Below are positions 7,190 through 13,512 of a stretch of 14,753 bases of DNA, piece by piece. Within the stretch, counting starts at the first letter, position 1; each line of letters opens with the position of its first letter. The DNA comes from Chryseobacterium sp. UBA6632 (lineage in GTDB: Bacteria; Bacteroidota; Bacteroidia; Flavobacteriales; Weeksellaceae), in the NCBI GenBank assembly GCA_002455915.1, contig DKLU01000151.1, positions 1 to 14,753 on the forward strand, read 5' to 3'. The notes beneath the pieces were generated by a model. It had not been told where the DNA came from, ran no database searches, and saw nothing but the letters and a program-made list of their open reading frames with translations. A program made the position numbers and the translations under genes.

Positions 7190-7762
7190 ATGAAAAAAAT
7201 AATATCAATTATCACGTTTGCCTTTAGCTTAATATATTGCAAGGCACAGGAACAGATATTTCCTTTAACAACGATGAACAACGAGCTTCCTCCCAACTCC
7301 TATATAAAAGATACAGAAAATCAATTACCTGTTTTTGAAGGAATTTGGAAGGGAACTTCAGACAATAAAACATTTACTGTTGTTTTTAAGAAAGTAAAAT
7401 TCTTTGATACGCTTGCACAAAAAAATCCTTACTACAAGGATATCCTTTGGGGCAAATTTCAATTAAAGGATGCAGAAGGAAAAATTCTTTTTGACAATCT
7501 GTCTGTTGAAGATCAATATTCAAAAATACAAGGTATGCGTATCCATCCTAGCGGAAAGTATGAATTAGTGTATATAGATCCTGAATTATGTAATAAAGTA
7601 GGACTTATTATGATGGGTTTTACAGGTCCTTCTAAAAAAGAATTGAAATTTAGATACAAAGATTACCCACAGCCTTTAGACTCCAGTTGTTTTTATTTTG
7701 GCAAACCCATTGATCAACAACCCGACCCGTTACCCAAAGAAATTATTTTGACAAAACAATAA
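7190..7762 (+). CDS. DUF6705-like secreted protein, second copy
   Basis: Also 190 residues and of the same family as the preceding gene product, but strongly diverged. A signal peptide ends in YCKAQ. The shared frame is PLTT, PPNSYIKDTENQLPVFEGIWK near the N-terminus, YYKDILWGKF with DAEGKILFDN in the middle, LDSSC near residue 165, and the closing IILTKQ. Its mature cysteines (DPELCNKVG and LDSSCFYF) align with those of the first copy, so a conserved disulfide is possible. It starts 37 bases after the first copy across a small hairpin and is followed by a strong terminator, so it ends the operon. Function unknown. The low similarity suggests an old duplication or separate acquisition rather than a recent tandem copy. 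Confidence 0.82.
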   Translation: MKKIISIITFAFSLIYCKAQEQIFPLTTMNNELPPNSYIKDTENQLPVFEGIWKGTSDNKTFTVVFKKVKFFDTLAQKNPYYKDILWGKFQLKDAEGKILFDNLSVEDQYSKIQGMRIHPSGKYELVYIDPELCNKVGLIMMGFTGPSKKELKFRYKDYPQPLDSSCFYFGKPIDQQPDPLPKEIILTKQ

Positions 7763-7766
7763 AATC

Positions 7767-7790
7767 AAAAACCTCCAATCGGAGGTTTTT
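7767..7790. terminator. Bidirectional terminator
   Basis: A 10-bp perfect stem (AAAAACCTCC with GGAGGTTTTT, 7767-7776 and 7781-7790) and a 4-base loop. It lies between the converging DUF6705-like gene (stop at 7762) and GlmU-like gene (stop at 7796), with A/T runs on both sides, so it can serve both strands. Confidence 0.85.
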
Positions 7791-7795
7791 AAATT

Positions 7796-8956
7796 TTAAT
7801 ACGCATCAAAAATATGTTTCATAATCGCCTTATCCTTATCCGTTAAAGCGACATTTCTTCTCGCCATTGCCCTTTCAGCGACTTCATAAGCTTTGTCCAG
7901 TTTAAACTTTTCATCACCTTTAAAACCTCCCCATGAGAAATTTTCAATCAAATTGGGAGGAAAACCTTCTTTGAAAATATTAGAAGCCACACCCACAACC
8001 GTTCCTGTATTTAATTGAGTATTAATTGCAGTTTTAGAATGGTCGCCCATAATTAACCCTGCAAATTGAAGTCTGGTATCTTCAAAAGCCTTTGTTCTGT
8101 AATTCCAAAGTTTTACGTGACCGTAATTATTCTTCATGTTGGATGAGTTTGAATCAGCTCCGAAATTACACCATTCCCCAATCACAGAATTTCCGATGAA
8201 ACCATCATGCCCTTTACTCGAATATCCGAAAATAATAATGTTATTCACCTCCCCTCCTACTTTACATTGCGGACCAATAGTCGTCGCTCCATAAATTTTT
8301 GAACCTAAATTGAATTTCGAGCCTTCTCCTAAGGAAATAGGGCCGCGAAGATGACAACCTTCCATCACTTCCGCATTTTTTCCGATGTATATTTTTCCTG
8401 TTTTGGTATTTAAGGTAGAAAATTCTACTTGAGCGCCTTCCTCGATAAACAAATCTCTTTTATCTCCTAAAAATCCGTTGGTAGAAGAAAGTTCTTGTGA
8501 AATTCTATCTTTAGTCAGCAATTCAAAATCAAAATCGATCGCCTGAGCATTATAAGTAAAGAGGTCGGTTGGCTTTTTAAAGAAAATCAAATCTTCCTTG
8601 ATATCCGTCATTTTTTCGATCTGATTCAGAGAAAATCCATCCATATTAATTTTTGCAGCCACCAATTCATCTTCATAAACCAATGCTTCACCCTGCTTCA
8701 AGTCTTTTATTTGCTGAATAACTGTTTCTGTAGGTAAAAAGTTCGTCACCAGAAAAAGGCTTTCCTTTTTTTCAGGTTCTGCAAATTTATCCTGCAAATA
8801 GGTTTCGGTGAAAAAAGAAATTTCCGTATTCTCTAAAATTTTCTGCCATCTTTCGGAGAACGTAAGAATTCCACAACGCATTTCTGCAACGGGACGGGTA
8901 AAAGTAAGCGGAAGAAAATCTTCCCAATATTGTGCATCGGAAAATACTAATTGCAT
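7796..8956 (-). CDS. GlmU-like protein (putative sugar nucleotidyltransferase, left-handed beta-helix)
   Basis: A 386-residue cytoplasmic protein of the GlmU-like family of Bacteroidota. The N-terminal part starts MQLVFSDAQYWEDFLPLTFTRP and continues with RCGILTFSERW, the pattern of this family, but lacks the LxAGxGTRM nucleotide-binding signature of true GlmU and RmlA enzymes. Residues about 165-330 show hexapeptide-type repeats (for example IYIGKNAEVMEGC, GPISLGEGSKFNLGSKIYGATTIGPQCKVGG), which form a left-handed beta-helix as in acetyltransferases; GDHSKTAINTQLNTGTVVGVASNIF is also typical. The overall layout suggests nucleotide-sugar or acyl transfer, but the substrate is unknown and the name should not be read as proof of GlcNAc-1-P activity. 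It is transcribed alone, downstream of rpmE2 on the same strand. Confidence 0.88.
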   Translation of the reverse strand: MQLVFSDAQYWEDFLPLTFTRPVAEMRCGILTFSERWQKILENTEISFFTETYLQDKFAEPEKKESLFLVTNFLPTETVIQQIKDLKQGEALVYEDELVAAKINMDGFSLNQIEKMTDIKEDLIFFKKPTDLFTYNAQAIDFDFELLTKDRISQELSSTNGFLGDKRDLFIEEGAQVEFSTLNTKTGKIYIGKNAEVMEGCHLRGPISLGEGSKFNLGSKIYGATTIGPQCKVGGEVNNIIIFGYSSKGHDGFIGNSVIGEWCNFGADSNSSNMKNNYGHVKLWNYRTKAFEDTRLQFAGLIMGDHSKTAINTQLNTGTVVGVASNIFKEGFPPNLIENFSWGGFKGDEKFKLDKAYEVAERAMARRNVALTDKDKAIMKHIFDAY

Positions 8957-8997
8957 CGTTCAGTTTTATGTTTTAAGTTTAAAATTCAAAGTTTAAA

Positions 8998-9005
8998 CAA
9001 AAATA
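8998..9005 (-). promoter_or_regulatory. -7 element of the GlmU-like gene
   Basis: TATTTTTG on the minus strand matches TAnnTTTG, 41 bases before the ATG. A TTG lies 16 bases further upstream, shorter than the usual spacing of about 19, so the -33 element is uncertain. Confidence 0.45.
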
Positions 9006-9100
9006 CAAATAAAATTTTCCTCAATTAGTTTAAATAAAGAACAATATCGAAACTTAAAATCAAATTAATTTAAAAAACGAACTCCTTAATTGAAGCGCAT

Positions 9101-9132
9101 AAAAAAAGTCTTCCGAAAATCGAAAGACTTTT
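9101..9132 (-). terminator. Terminator of rpmE2
   Basis: A 9-bp stem (9104-9112 AAAAGTCTT with 9124-9132 AAGACTTTT), extended by two further pairs past a mismatch, with a 5-base loop. On the minus strand it ends in a T run at 9107-9101. It lies 20 bases after the rpmE2 stop. Confidence 0.8.
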
Positions 9133-9152
9133 AATATTTTGATATCAAAAAA

Positions 9153-9404
9153 TTACTTAGCGAATTTTTTGTATTTGTTCATGAACTTATCAACTCTACC
9201 TGCAGTGTCAACTAATTTAGTTTTTCCTGTGTAGAAAGGGTGAGAAGTTGAAGAGATTTCCATTTTGATCAATGGGTACTCAGTTCCTTCAAACTCGATT
9301 GTGTCTTTTGTGTCTGCAGTAGACTTACATAAAAATACCTCGTCGTTACTCATATCTTTGAAAACAACAAGTCTATAATTTTCTGGGTGAATTCCGTTTT
9401 TCAT
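9153..9404 (-). CDS. rpmE2: 50S ribosomal protein L31, type B (zinc-free)
   Basis: An 83-residue ribosomal protein: [26 protein letters not shown] at the start, then [28 protein letters not shown], the diagnostic L31 core. The length and the absence of the CxxC zinc ligands near the N-terminus identify the type B form; the single Cys in EVFLC is not part of a pair. L31 bridges the two ribosomal subunits. In many bacteria type B replaces the zinc form when zinc is short, but in Bacteroidota it is often the only L31, so zinc control should not be assumed. It is monocistronic, with a good promoter and its own terminator. Confidence 0.97.
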   Translation of the reverse strand: MKNGIHPENYRLVVFKDMSNDEVFLCKSTADTKDTIEFEGTEYPLIKMEISSTSHPFYTGKTKLVDTAGRVDKFMNKYKKFAK

Positions 9405-9474
9405 AATACAATTTTAAAAATTAAAGTTTGCTTTCGAAATAGTAATGGTATTTCTTCTGCTAAATTTTAGGTTG

Positions 9475-9505
9475 CAAAAATACAATATTTTTTTAAAATT
9501 GCAAA
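9475..9505 (-). promoter_or_regulatory. Promoter of rpmE2 (-33 and -7 elements)
   Basis: On the minus strand TTTG (9505-9502), exactly 19 bases, then TATTTTTG (9482-9475) fits the Bacteroidota consensus TTTG-N19-TAnnTTTG fully. Transcription should start near 9469, giving a leader of about 65 bases before the ATG at 9404. It is the best promoter in the window. Confidence 0.75.
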
Positions 9506-9553
9506 TATGCTTTCAATATTTTTTTCTTCATAAGAAATTTGAAGTATTTTCGT

Positions 9554-9561
9554 TACATTTG
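9554..9561 (+). promoter_or_regulatory. -7 element of the beta-helix lipoprotein operon
   Basis: TACATTTG matches TAnnTTTG, 24 bases before the ATG at 9586. The expected -33 position holds T-rich sequence without a clear TTTG. Confidence 0.45.
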
Positions 9562-9585
9562 AAATCTATTTAAACTTTAATTTCG

Positions 9586-10998
9586 ATGAAATTCAAATTA
9601 TTACTGGCTTTTTCTTTCTGGATGCTTCTTATGGCTGTATCCTGTAATAAGGATGACATTAGTTTTGATCAGCCTTCGCAGGAGCTAAGATTCTCAAGAG
9701 ATACTGTTTTTTGTGACACTGTTTACCATCAGGTTCGTTCGGAAACCTATGCGGTAAAAGTTTTTAATAATGAAGATAAAGACATCATTATTCCAAGAAT
9801 CAACCTTGAAAAAGGGGCTGCTTCTTTATATAAAATCAATGTAGACGGGAAACCGGGTTATGATTTTAAAGATGTGCCGTTAAGAAAAAAAGACAGTCTT
9901 TATATTTTTGTTGAAATTGCACCACAAGCAACCGGTCCGGAAGCAATTGCTGAAGATCGTGTTATTTTCACAAGTCCGGCAGGTCAGCAACATGTGACTT
10001 TATTCTCAGTGGTTCAGGATGCCGAATTTTTCATCCAAACGCCTACCAATCCGAATGTTATCAGCAATCATACCGTATGGAAAAATGATAAAGCAAAAAT
10101 TATTTATGGTAATTTAACCGTGGATGAAAATATTTCTTTAGATATAGAAGAAGGTACAAAAGTATATTTCCATAAAAACAGCGGAATGAAGGTTTCCGCG
10201 GGTGCATTTTTAAATATCAACGGAACGCTGGATAAAGAAGTTGTTCTTCGTGGCGACAGAAACGATCCTTATTATGATACGATTCCTAAAAACTGGAATT
10301 CTATTAAAATGGAAGCCGGTTCTAACCTTAATATGAACCATGCAAGGCTTTTCGGAGGTACAAAAGGATTGGAAATGAAGCAAACCAACGCAATCATTAA
10401 TAATTCTTTCATTCATACCTTCCAGGAATATGGTATTTATGCAGTGAATTCTACGGTAAATGCTAAAAACTTAGTGATGAACAATTGTGGAGAATCGTGT
10501 ATCGGGATTTTCAGAGGTGGAAATCATAGCTACACCCATTCTACGATTGCCAATTATTCTAAAGTGATGAGTTCGTATAACCGAAACGGAATTTTCGCGA
10601 CCAATGAATGGAAAAATGAAAGCGGACAAACCGAGCAGGGCGCTTTGCAACAGCTGAATTTACTGAACAGCATCGTTTATTCTGACAGAGATAACGGAAT
10701 CAACTTTGAGCAAACGCCGGGGCAATTATTTAATTTCTTCTTTCAGAATAGTTTAATTAAATATTCCAACACTTCGGAAGCAGGATTCCAGTTTGATAAT
10801 AACCCGAGCAGCATTGTTCAGTGTTATAAAAATGAAGATCCTCAGTTTGTTAATTATTTTACGGCTAAACTGAATTTAAGAGTTAAACCAAACTCTTTTG
10901 CAAGAGGGAAAGGAAGTACAGCCATCGCAGGCACTGTTCCTACCGATATCGTGAATGTTTCAAGAACTACAAATCCTACGTTAGGAGCTTATCAATAA
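9586..10998 (+). CDS. Lipoprotein with beta-helix-like repeats
   Basis: A 470-residue predicted lipoprotein: hydrophobic residues 5-17, then AVSC with Cys20. Residues about 30-145 form a beta-rich N-terminal domain (ELRFSRDTVFCDTVYHQVRS; DSLYIFVEIAP). From about residue 160 the chain reads like a right-handed parallel beta-helix: short strands ending in Asn/Gly turns, such as WKNDKAKIIYGNLTVDENISLDIEEGTKVYFHKNSGMKV, LNINGTLDKEVVLRGDRND and AIINNSFIHTFQEYGIYAVNST. Proteins of this kind are conserved in Flavobacteriia, but I know no assigned function. No carbohydrate-active catalytic motif stands out. The stop codon is immediately followed by the start codon of the MazG-like gene, so the two are surely co-transcribed. 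Confidence 0.82.
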   Translation: MKFKLLLAFSFWMLLMAVSCNKDDISFDQPSQELRFSRDTVFCDTVYHQVRSETYAVKVFNNEDKDIIIPRINLEKGAASLYKINVDGKPGYDFKDVPLRKKDSLYIFVEIAPQATGPEAIAEDRVIFTSPAGQQHVTLFSVVQDAEFFIQTPTNPNVISNHTVWKNDKAKIIYGNLTVDENISLDIEEGTKVYFHKNSGMKVSAGAFLNINGTLDKEVVLRGDRNDPYYDTIPKNWNSIKMEAGSNLNMNHARLFGGTKGLEMKQTNAIINNSFIHTFQEYGIYAVNSTVNAKNLVMNNCGESCIGIFRGGNHSYTHSTIANYSKVMSSYNRNGIFATNEWKNESGQTEQGALQQLNLLNSIVYSDRDNGINFEQTPGQLFNFFFQNSLIKYSNTSEAGFQFDNNPSSIVQCYKNEDPQFVNYFTAKLNLRVKPNSFARGKGSTAIAGTVPTDIVNVSRTTNPTLGAYQ

Positions 10999-11325
10999 AT
11001 GGAAATTACAAATCTGCAGCAGCAAGTTGATGAATGGATAAAAACCATTGGCGTTCGTTATTTTAATGAATTGACCAATATTGCAATGCTAACGGAAGAA
11101 GTTGGAGAAGTGGCCAGAATTATCGCCAGAAGATATGGCGAGCAAAGCGAAAAGGAAAGTGATAAAAGCAAAGATCTTGGTGAAGAATTGGCAGATGTGC
11201 TTTTCGTAACATTATGTTTAGCCAACCAAACTGGAGTCAATTTACAGGACGCTTTCGATAAAAAAATGAAAATAAAAACTGATCGCGATAAAGATCGTCA
11301 TCAGAATAATGAAAAATTAAAATAG
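10999..11325 (+). CDS. MazG-like nucleotide pyrophosphohydrolase
   Basis: A 108-residue all-helical protein that should hydrolyse a (d)NTP to (d)NMP and pyrophosphate, a house-cleaning activity in the cytoplasm. The metal-binding pattern of the MazG/RS21-C6 superfamily is complete: EEVGEVAR in the first helix and EELADVLF in the second, separated by a charged loop (ESDKSKDLG). It is a single-domain form, much shorter than E. coli MazG, so the substrate cannot be inferred. The ATG begins on the base after the lipoprotein stop (TAA then ATG), which suggests coupled translation. aroA follows 90 bases later across a hairpin-forming repeat. Confidence 0.92.
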   Translation: MEITNLQQQVDEWIKTIGVRYFNELTNIAMLTEEVGEVARIIARRYGEQSEKESDKSKDLGEELADVLFVTLCLANQTGVNLQDAFDKKMKIKTDRDKDRHQNNEKLK

Positions 11326-11334
11326 CTGGATGCA

Positions 11335-11402
11335 GGAAGTTGGAAGCTGGAAGTTTTTAAACTAAACTTTTCACCTCCATCTTCCAGCTTCGAGCTTCCA
11401 AC
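11335..11402. repeat. GGAAG/CTTCC dyad element between the MazG-like gene and aroA
   Basis: A left arm with three GGAAG units (11335-11353) faces a right arm with CTTCCAGCTTC and AGCTTCCAAC (11381-11402). GAAGCTGGAAG (11343-11353) pairs perfectly with 11381-11391, while GTTGGAAGCT (11339-11348) pairs perfectly with 11393-11402, so two mutually exclusive hairpins are possible. The loop region is T-rich. Elements of this wording recur in flavobacterial intergenic DNA as I recall it, so it is probably an interspersed repeat, possibly acting on the mRNA between the two genes. Confidence 0.65.
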
Positions 11403-11415
11403 ATAGAAAAGAACA

Positions 11416-12642
11416 ATGAAGAAGCTAGAAAAATCAAAATTATTAGGAAATAAAACGGTACAAATCAGCGGTTCGAAAAGTATTTCGAATCGTTTGTTGA
11501 TTTTGGAAAGTTTATTTAAAAATATACAAATCGGAAACCTGTCAAATTCTCAGGATACTCAATTGCTGAAAAAAGCATTGTCTGAGAATACAGAAACCGT
11601 AGATATTCACCACGCGGGAACGGCAATGCGTTTCCTTACGTCTTATTATTCTATTCAGGACGGAAAAACGACCATTCTTACCGGTTCTGGCAGAATGAAA
11701 GAAAGACCAATCAAAAACTTGGTAACCGCTTTACAAAATCTGGGCGTTGAAATAGAATATCTGGAAAATGAAGGTTTCCCGCCATTGAAAATCACCGGAA
11801 GAAAAATCACGCAAACGAGTGTTGATGTTCCAGCCAATATTTCGAGCCAGTTTATCACTTCGCTTCTTTTGATTGCCGGAAAACTGGAAAACGGATTAGA
11901 AATTAACTTGATTGGCGAAGTTACTTCAAGATCTTATATTGAAATGACGCTGGATATTTTAACCAGATTCGGTATCAAAAACAGCTTCATCGGAAACACG
12001 ATTAAAGTAGAATATTTTGACGAGAACGACCATTCATCAATCATCAATTATGAAGTAGAAAGCGACTGGAGTTCTGCCTCTTACTTCTACTCTATTGCGG
12101 CTTTGGGAAGAGAAACAATTCATTTAAAAAGCTTTTATCAATCATCCACTCAGGGCGATTCTGCGATTGCGGATATTTATGAACAATTTTTCGGAATTAA
12201 AACTACCTTTAATGAAGAAGAGCATCAATTAACGCTTCAGCCTGATCCTAATTTTCAGTTTCCTGAAAAAGTTATTTTGGATATGAACAACTGTCCGGAT
12301 ATTGCTCAAACCCTTTGTGTAACGGCAACAGCTTTAAAAATTCCATTTGAGATTTCAGGATTGGGAACATTGAGAGTAAAAGAAACCGACCGACTTTTAG
12401 CGTTATATAATGAACTGAAAAAACTGGGTGCAGAAACTGAATTTACGGATTTAACCATCAAGTCAATCAGTTTTAATGAGCCTGAAGAAAATATTATCAT
12501 CAAAACGTATCAGGATCACAGAATGGCAATGAGTTTCGCACCGTTTTGCCTGATTAAAGAATTACGGATTGAAGATGAAGATGTTGTGGAGAAATCTTAT
12601 CCGATGTTCTGGGATGATCTTTCAGGCATTTTCATTCAATAA
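11416..12642 (+). CDS. aroA: 3-phosphoshikimate 1-carboxyvinyltransferase (EPSP synthase)
   Basis: Transfers the enolpyruvyl group of PEP to shikimate 3-phosphate, the sixth step of the shikimate pathway, in the cytoplasm. At 408 residues it is slightly shorter than the E. coli enzyme. Visible motifs: SGSKSISNRLLIL (Lys21, Ser22 and Arg26), HAGTAMRFLT, GSGRMKERP, SSQFITSLLL, DWSSASYFYSIAAL, NNCPDIAQT with the catalytic Asp295, RVKETDRL with Glu323 and Arg326, and QDHRMAMSFAP near the end. The NAGTAMR motif of E. coli reads HAGTAMR here, with Asn replaced by His; Bacteroidota enzymes often vary at that residue. The gene follows the MazG-like gene by 90 bases without an evident promoter of its own and is followed by a long hairpin. 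Confidence 0.96.
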   Translation: MKKLEKSKLLGNKTVQISGSKSISNRLLILESLFKNIQIGNLSNSQDTQLLKKALSENTETVDIHHAGTAMRFLTSYYSIQDGKTTILTGSGRMKERPIKNLVTALQNLGVEIEYLENEGFPPLKITGRKITQTSVDVPANISSQFITSLLLIAGKLENGLEINLIGEVTSRSYIEMTLDILTRFGIKNSFIGNTIKVEYFDENDHSSIINYEVESDWSSASYFYSIAALGRETIHLKSFYQSSTQGDSAIADIYEQFFGIKTTFNEEEHQLTLQPDPNFQFPEKVILDMNNCPDIAQTLCVTATALKIPFEISGLGTLRVKETDRLLALYNELKKLGAETEFTDLTIKSISFNEPEENIIIKTYQDHRMAMSFAPFCLIKELRIEDEDVVEKSYPMFWDDLSGIFIQ

Positions 12643-12657
12643 TTAAAATAAATTATC

Positions 12658-12712
12658 AATGAAGTGATCTGAAGAATCAACAAAATTTTTCTTCAGATTA
12701 CTTCATTCTTTT
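12658..12712 (+). terminator. Long hairpin after aroA, probable terminator
   Basis: A 19-bp stem (12658-12676 with 12689-12707) with one G-T wobble position and a 12-base loop lies 15 bases after the aroA stop and is followed by TCTTTT. The stem is unusually long for a terminator and the T tract short. It ends only 13 bases before the ATG at 12726, so the next gene either needs a promoter inside the hairpin or depends on read-through. Confidence 0.65.
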
Positions 12713-12725
12713 AACACCAATTTCA

Positions 12726-13217
12726 ATGACAAAATATTTACTATTCCTGACCTTTCTGGTTCCGGTGTCTATTTGGGCACAATATCTTTTACCTAATGAA
12801 GAAATCGTTTATTCGTTTGAAACAAAAGCAGGTAAGAAAATGGTTTTGGCAAAAGACAAGAAAAATCAATATCTGCAATATCGCTTTGGAAGCAAAAACA
12901 AAGTAGAAATGGAATATCCTGCTGAAAGGACAAAAGCAAGTTGGAAAAAATTCAAATACAGATCTTATTTCAGAGGTGGAGGTAAGCAAAATGCAGGCAT
13001 GGAACTGAACTATCTCACGTTTATCAACAACGGCTATACGTATCAGTTGTACAAATCGTATTCTGCGGAAGATTCATCCTATTCAACCGGAATCACAATT
13101 TCTGATCCGAAAGGTAAAGAAATCAAAATTTCAGGAATTTACAAATCAATAAAAGGTTGTCTTTGTGATCTTCCAGATATTGGATTAGTAGAAATAGAAG
13201 ATACGGGAGGTTTGTAA
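12726..13217 (+). CDS. Secreted protein of unknown function
   Basis: A 163-residue exported protein I do not recognise. A signal peptide covers about residues 1-18 (MTKYLLFLTFLVPVSIWA), with cleavage probably before Gln19. The mature part is rich in Lys, Tyr and beta-strand-like sequence: EEIVYSFETKAGKKMVLAKDKKNQYLQYRFG, then MELNYLTFINNGYTYQLYKSYS and ISDPKGKEIKISGIYKS. Two close cysteines (GCLCDLPD) lie near the C-terminus and could form a vicinal disulfide or bind metal. It stands alone between the aroA hairpin and a strong terminator. Base use looks like the neighbouring core genes, with no sign of transfer. Confidence 0.75.
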   Translation: MTKYLLFLTFLVPVSIWAQYLLPNEEIVYSFETKAGKKMVLAKDKKNQYLQYRFGSKNKVEMEYPAERTKASWKKFKYRSYFRGGGKQNAGMELNYLTFINNGYTYQLYKSYSAEDSSYSTGITISDPKGKEIKISGIYKSIKGCLCDLPDIGLVEIEDTGGL

Positions 13218-13237
13218 CTTTTACAATTAAACAGAAT

Positions 13238-13277
13238 AAAAAAATGTAGTCTTTATTAATAAGGACTACATTTTTTT
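13238..13277. terminator. Strong bidirectional terminator
   Basis: An 18-bp stem (13238-13255 with 13260-13277) with one G-T wobble, a 4-base loop, and seven-base A and T runs forming its base on both sides. It lies 20 bases after the stop of the secreted-protein gene and could also stop transcripts coming from the minus strand. Confidence 0.85.
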
Positions 13278-13324
13278 ATTTGATTTAACTACGAAAAGCA
13301 CTGAAATTTTATAACCTATTTAAA

Positions 13325-13445
13325 TTTCTTTTTAACATTAAGAAGTTAAGATTATTTTCTTAAAGACCTTAATAAAAATCAATTTATGGATTTCTTAATC
13401 TTATTCAGCTTAAAGACCTTAAAATCTTAATGTTAAAAAAAGAAT
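13325..13445. repeat. Imperfect palindromic element with internal direct repeats
   Basis: The outer arms TTTTTAACATTAAGA (13329-13343) and TCTTAATGTTAAAAA (13425-13439) are perfect complements over 15 bases. Inside, TAAGATTA (13347-13354) can pair with TAATCTTA (13396-13403). The 14-base sequence CTTAAAGACCTTAA occurs twice, at 13359-13372 and 13409-13422, exactly 50 bases apart. The composition (TTAAG/CTTAA words) resembles interspersed intergenic repeats that I recall from Chryseobacterium genomes. No ORF is present; a non-autonomous mobile element or a REP-like family are the main options. Confidence 0.6.
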
Positions 13446-13459
13446 AAACAAAGTTTATT
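13437..13459 (-). terminator. Possible terminator of the alkaline phosphatase gene
   Basis: AATAAAC (13443-13449) pairs with GTTTATT (13453-13459) over a 3-base loop. On the minus strand a CTTTTTTT tract follows, about 54 bases after the phosphatase stop. The stem is short and almost all A/T, so the call is moderate. Confidence 0.4.
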
Positions 13460-13512
13460 TTGATTAAGAAAATTTAGAACAAGCAATAAAAAGTCTTAAA
13501 ATTCAATATTTA

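Larger units (their letters stand above)
13278..13512. other. Gene-free stretch between converging genes
   Basis: Together with the terminator before it, this is the longest gene-free stretch (13218-13512, 295 bases). It holds the palindromic repeat at 13325-13445 and a small hairpin at 13443-13459. I see no ORF with coding character and no RNA gene in it. Confidence 0.6.

Noticed and set aside
8808..8996. Plus-strand frame of 62 codons across the start of the GlmU-like gene
   Set aside because: It is antisense to a confident gene, and its end is made of the AT-rich leader.
13359..13422. Two 14-base direct repeats 50 bases apart considered as a minimal CRISPR array
   Set aside because: There are only two short units, the spacer contains part of an inverted-repeat structure, and no cas gene is nearby.
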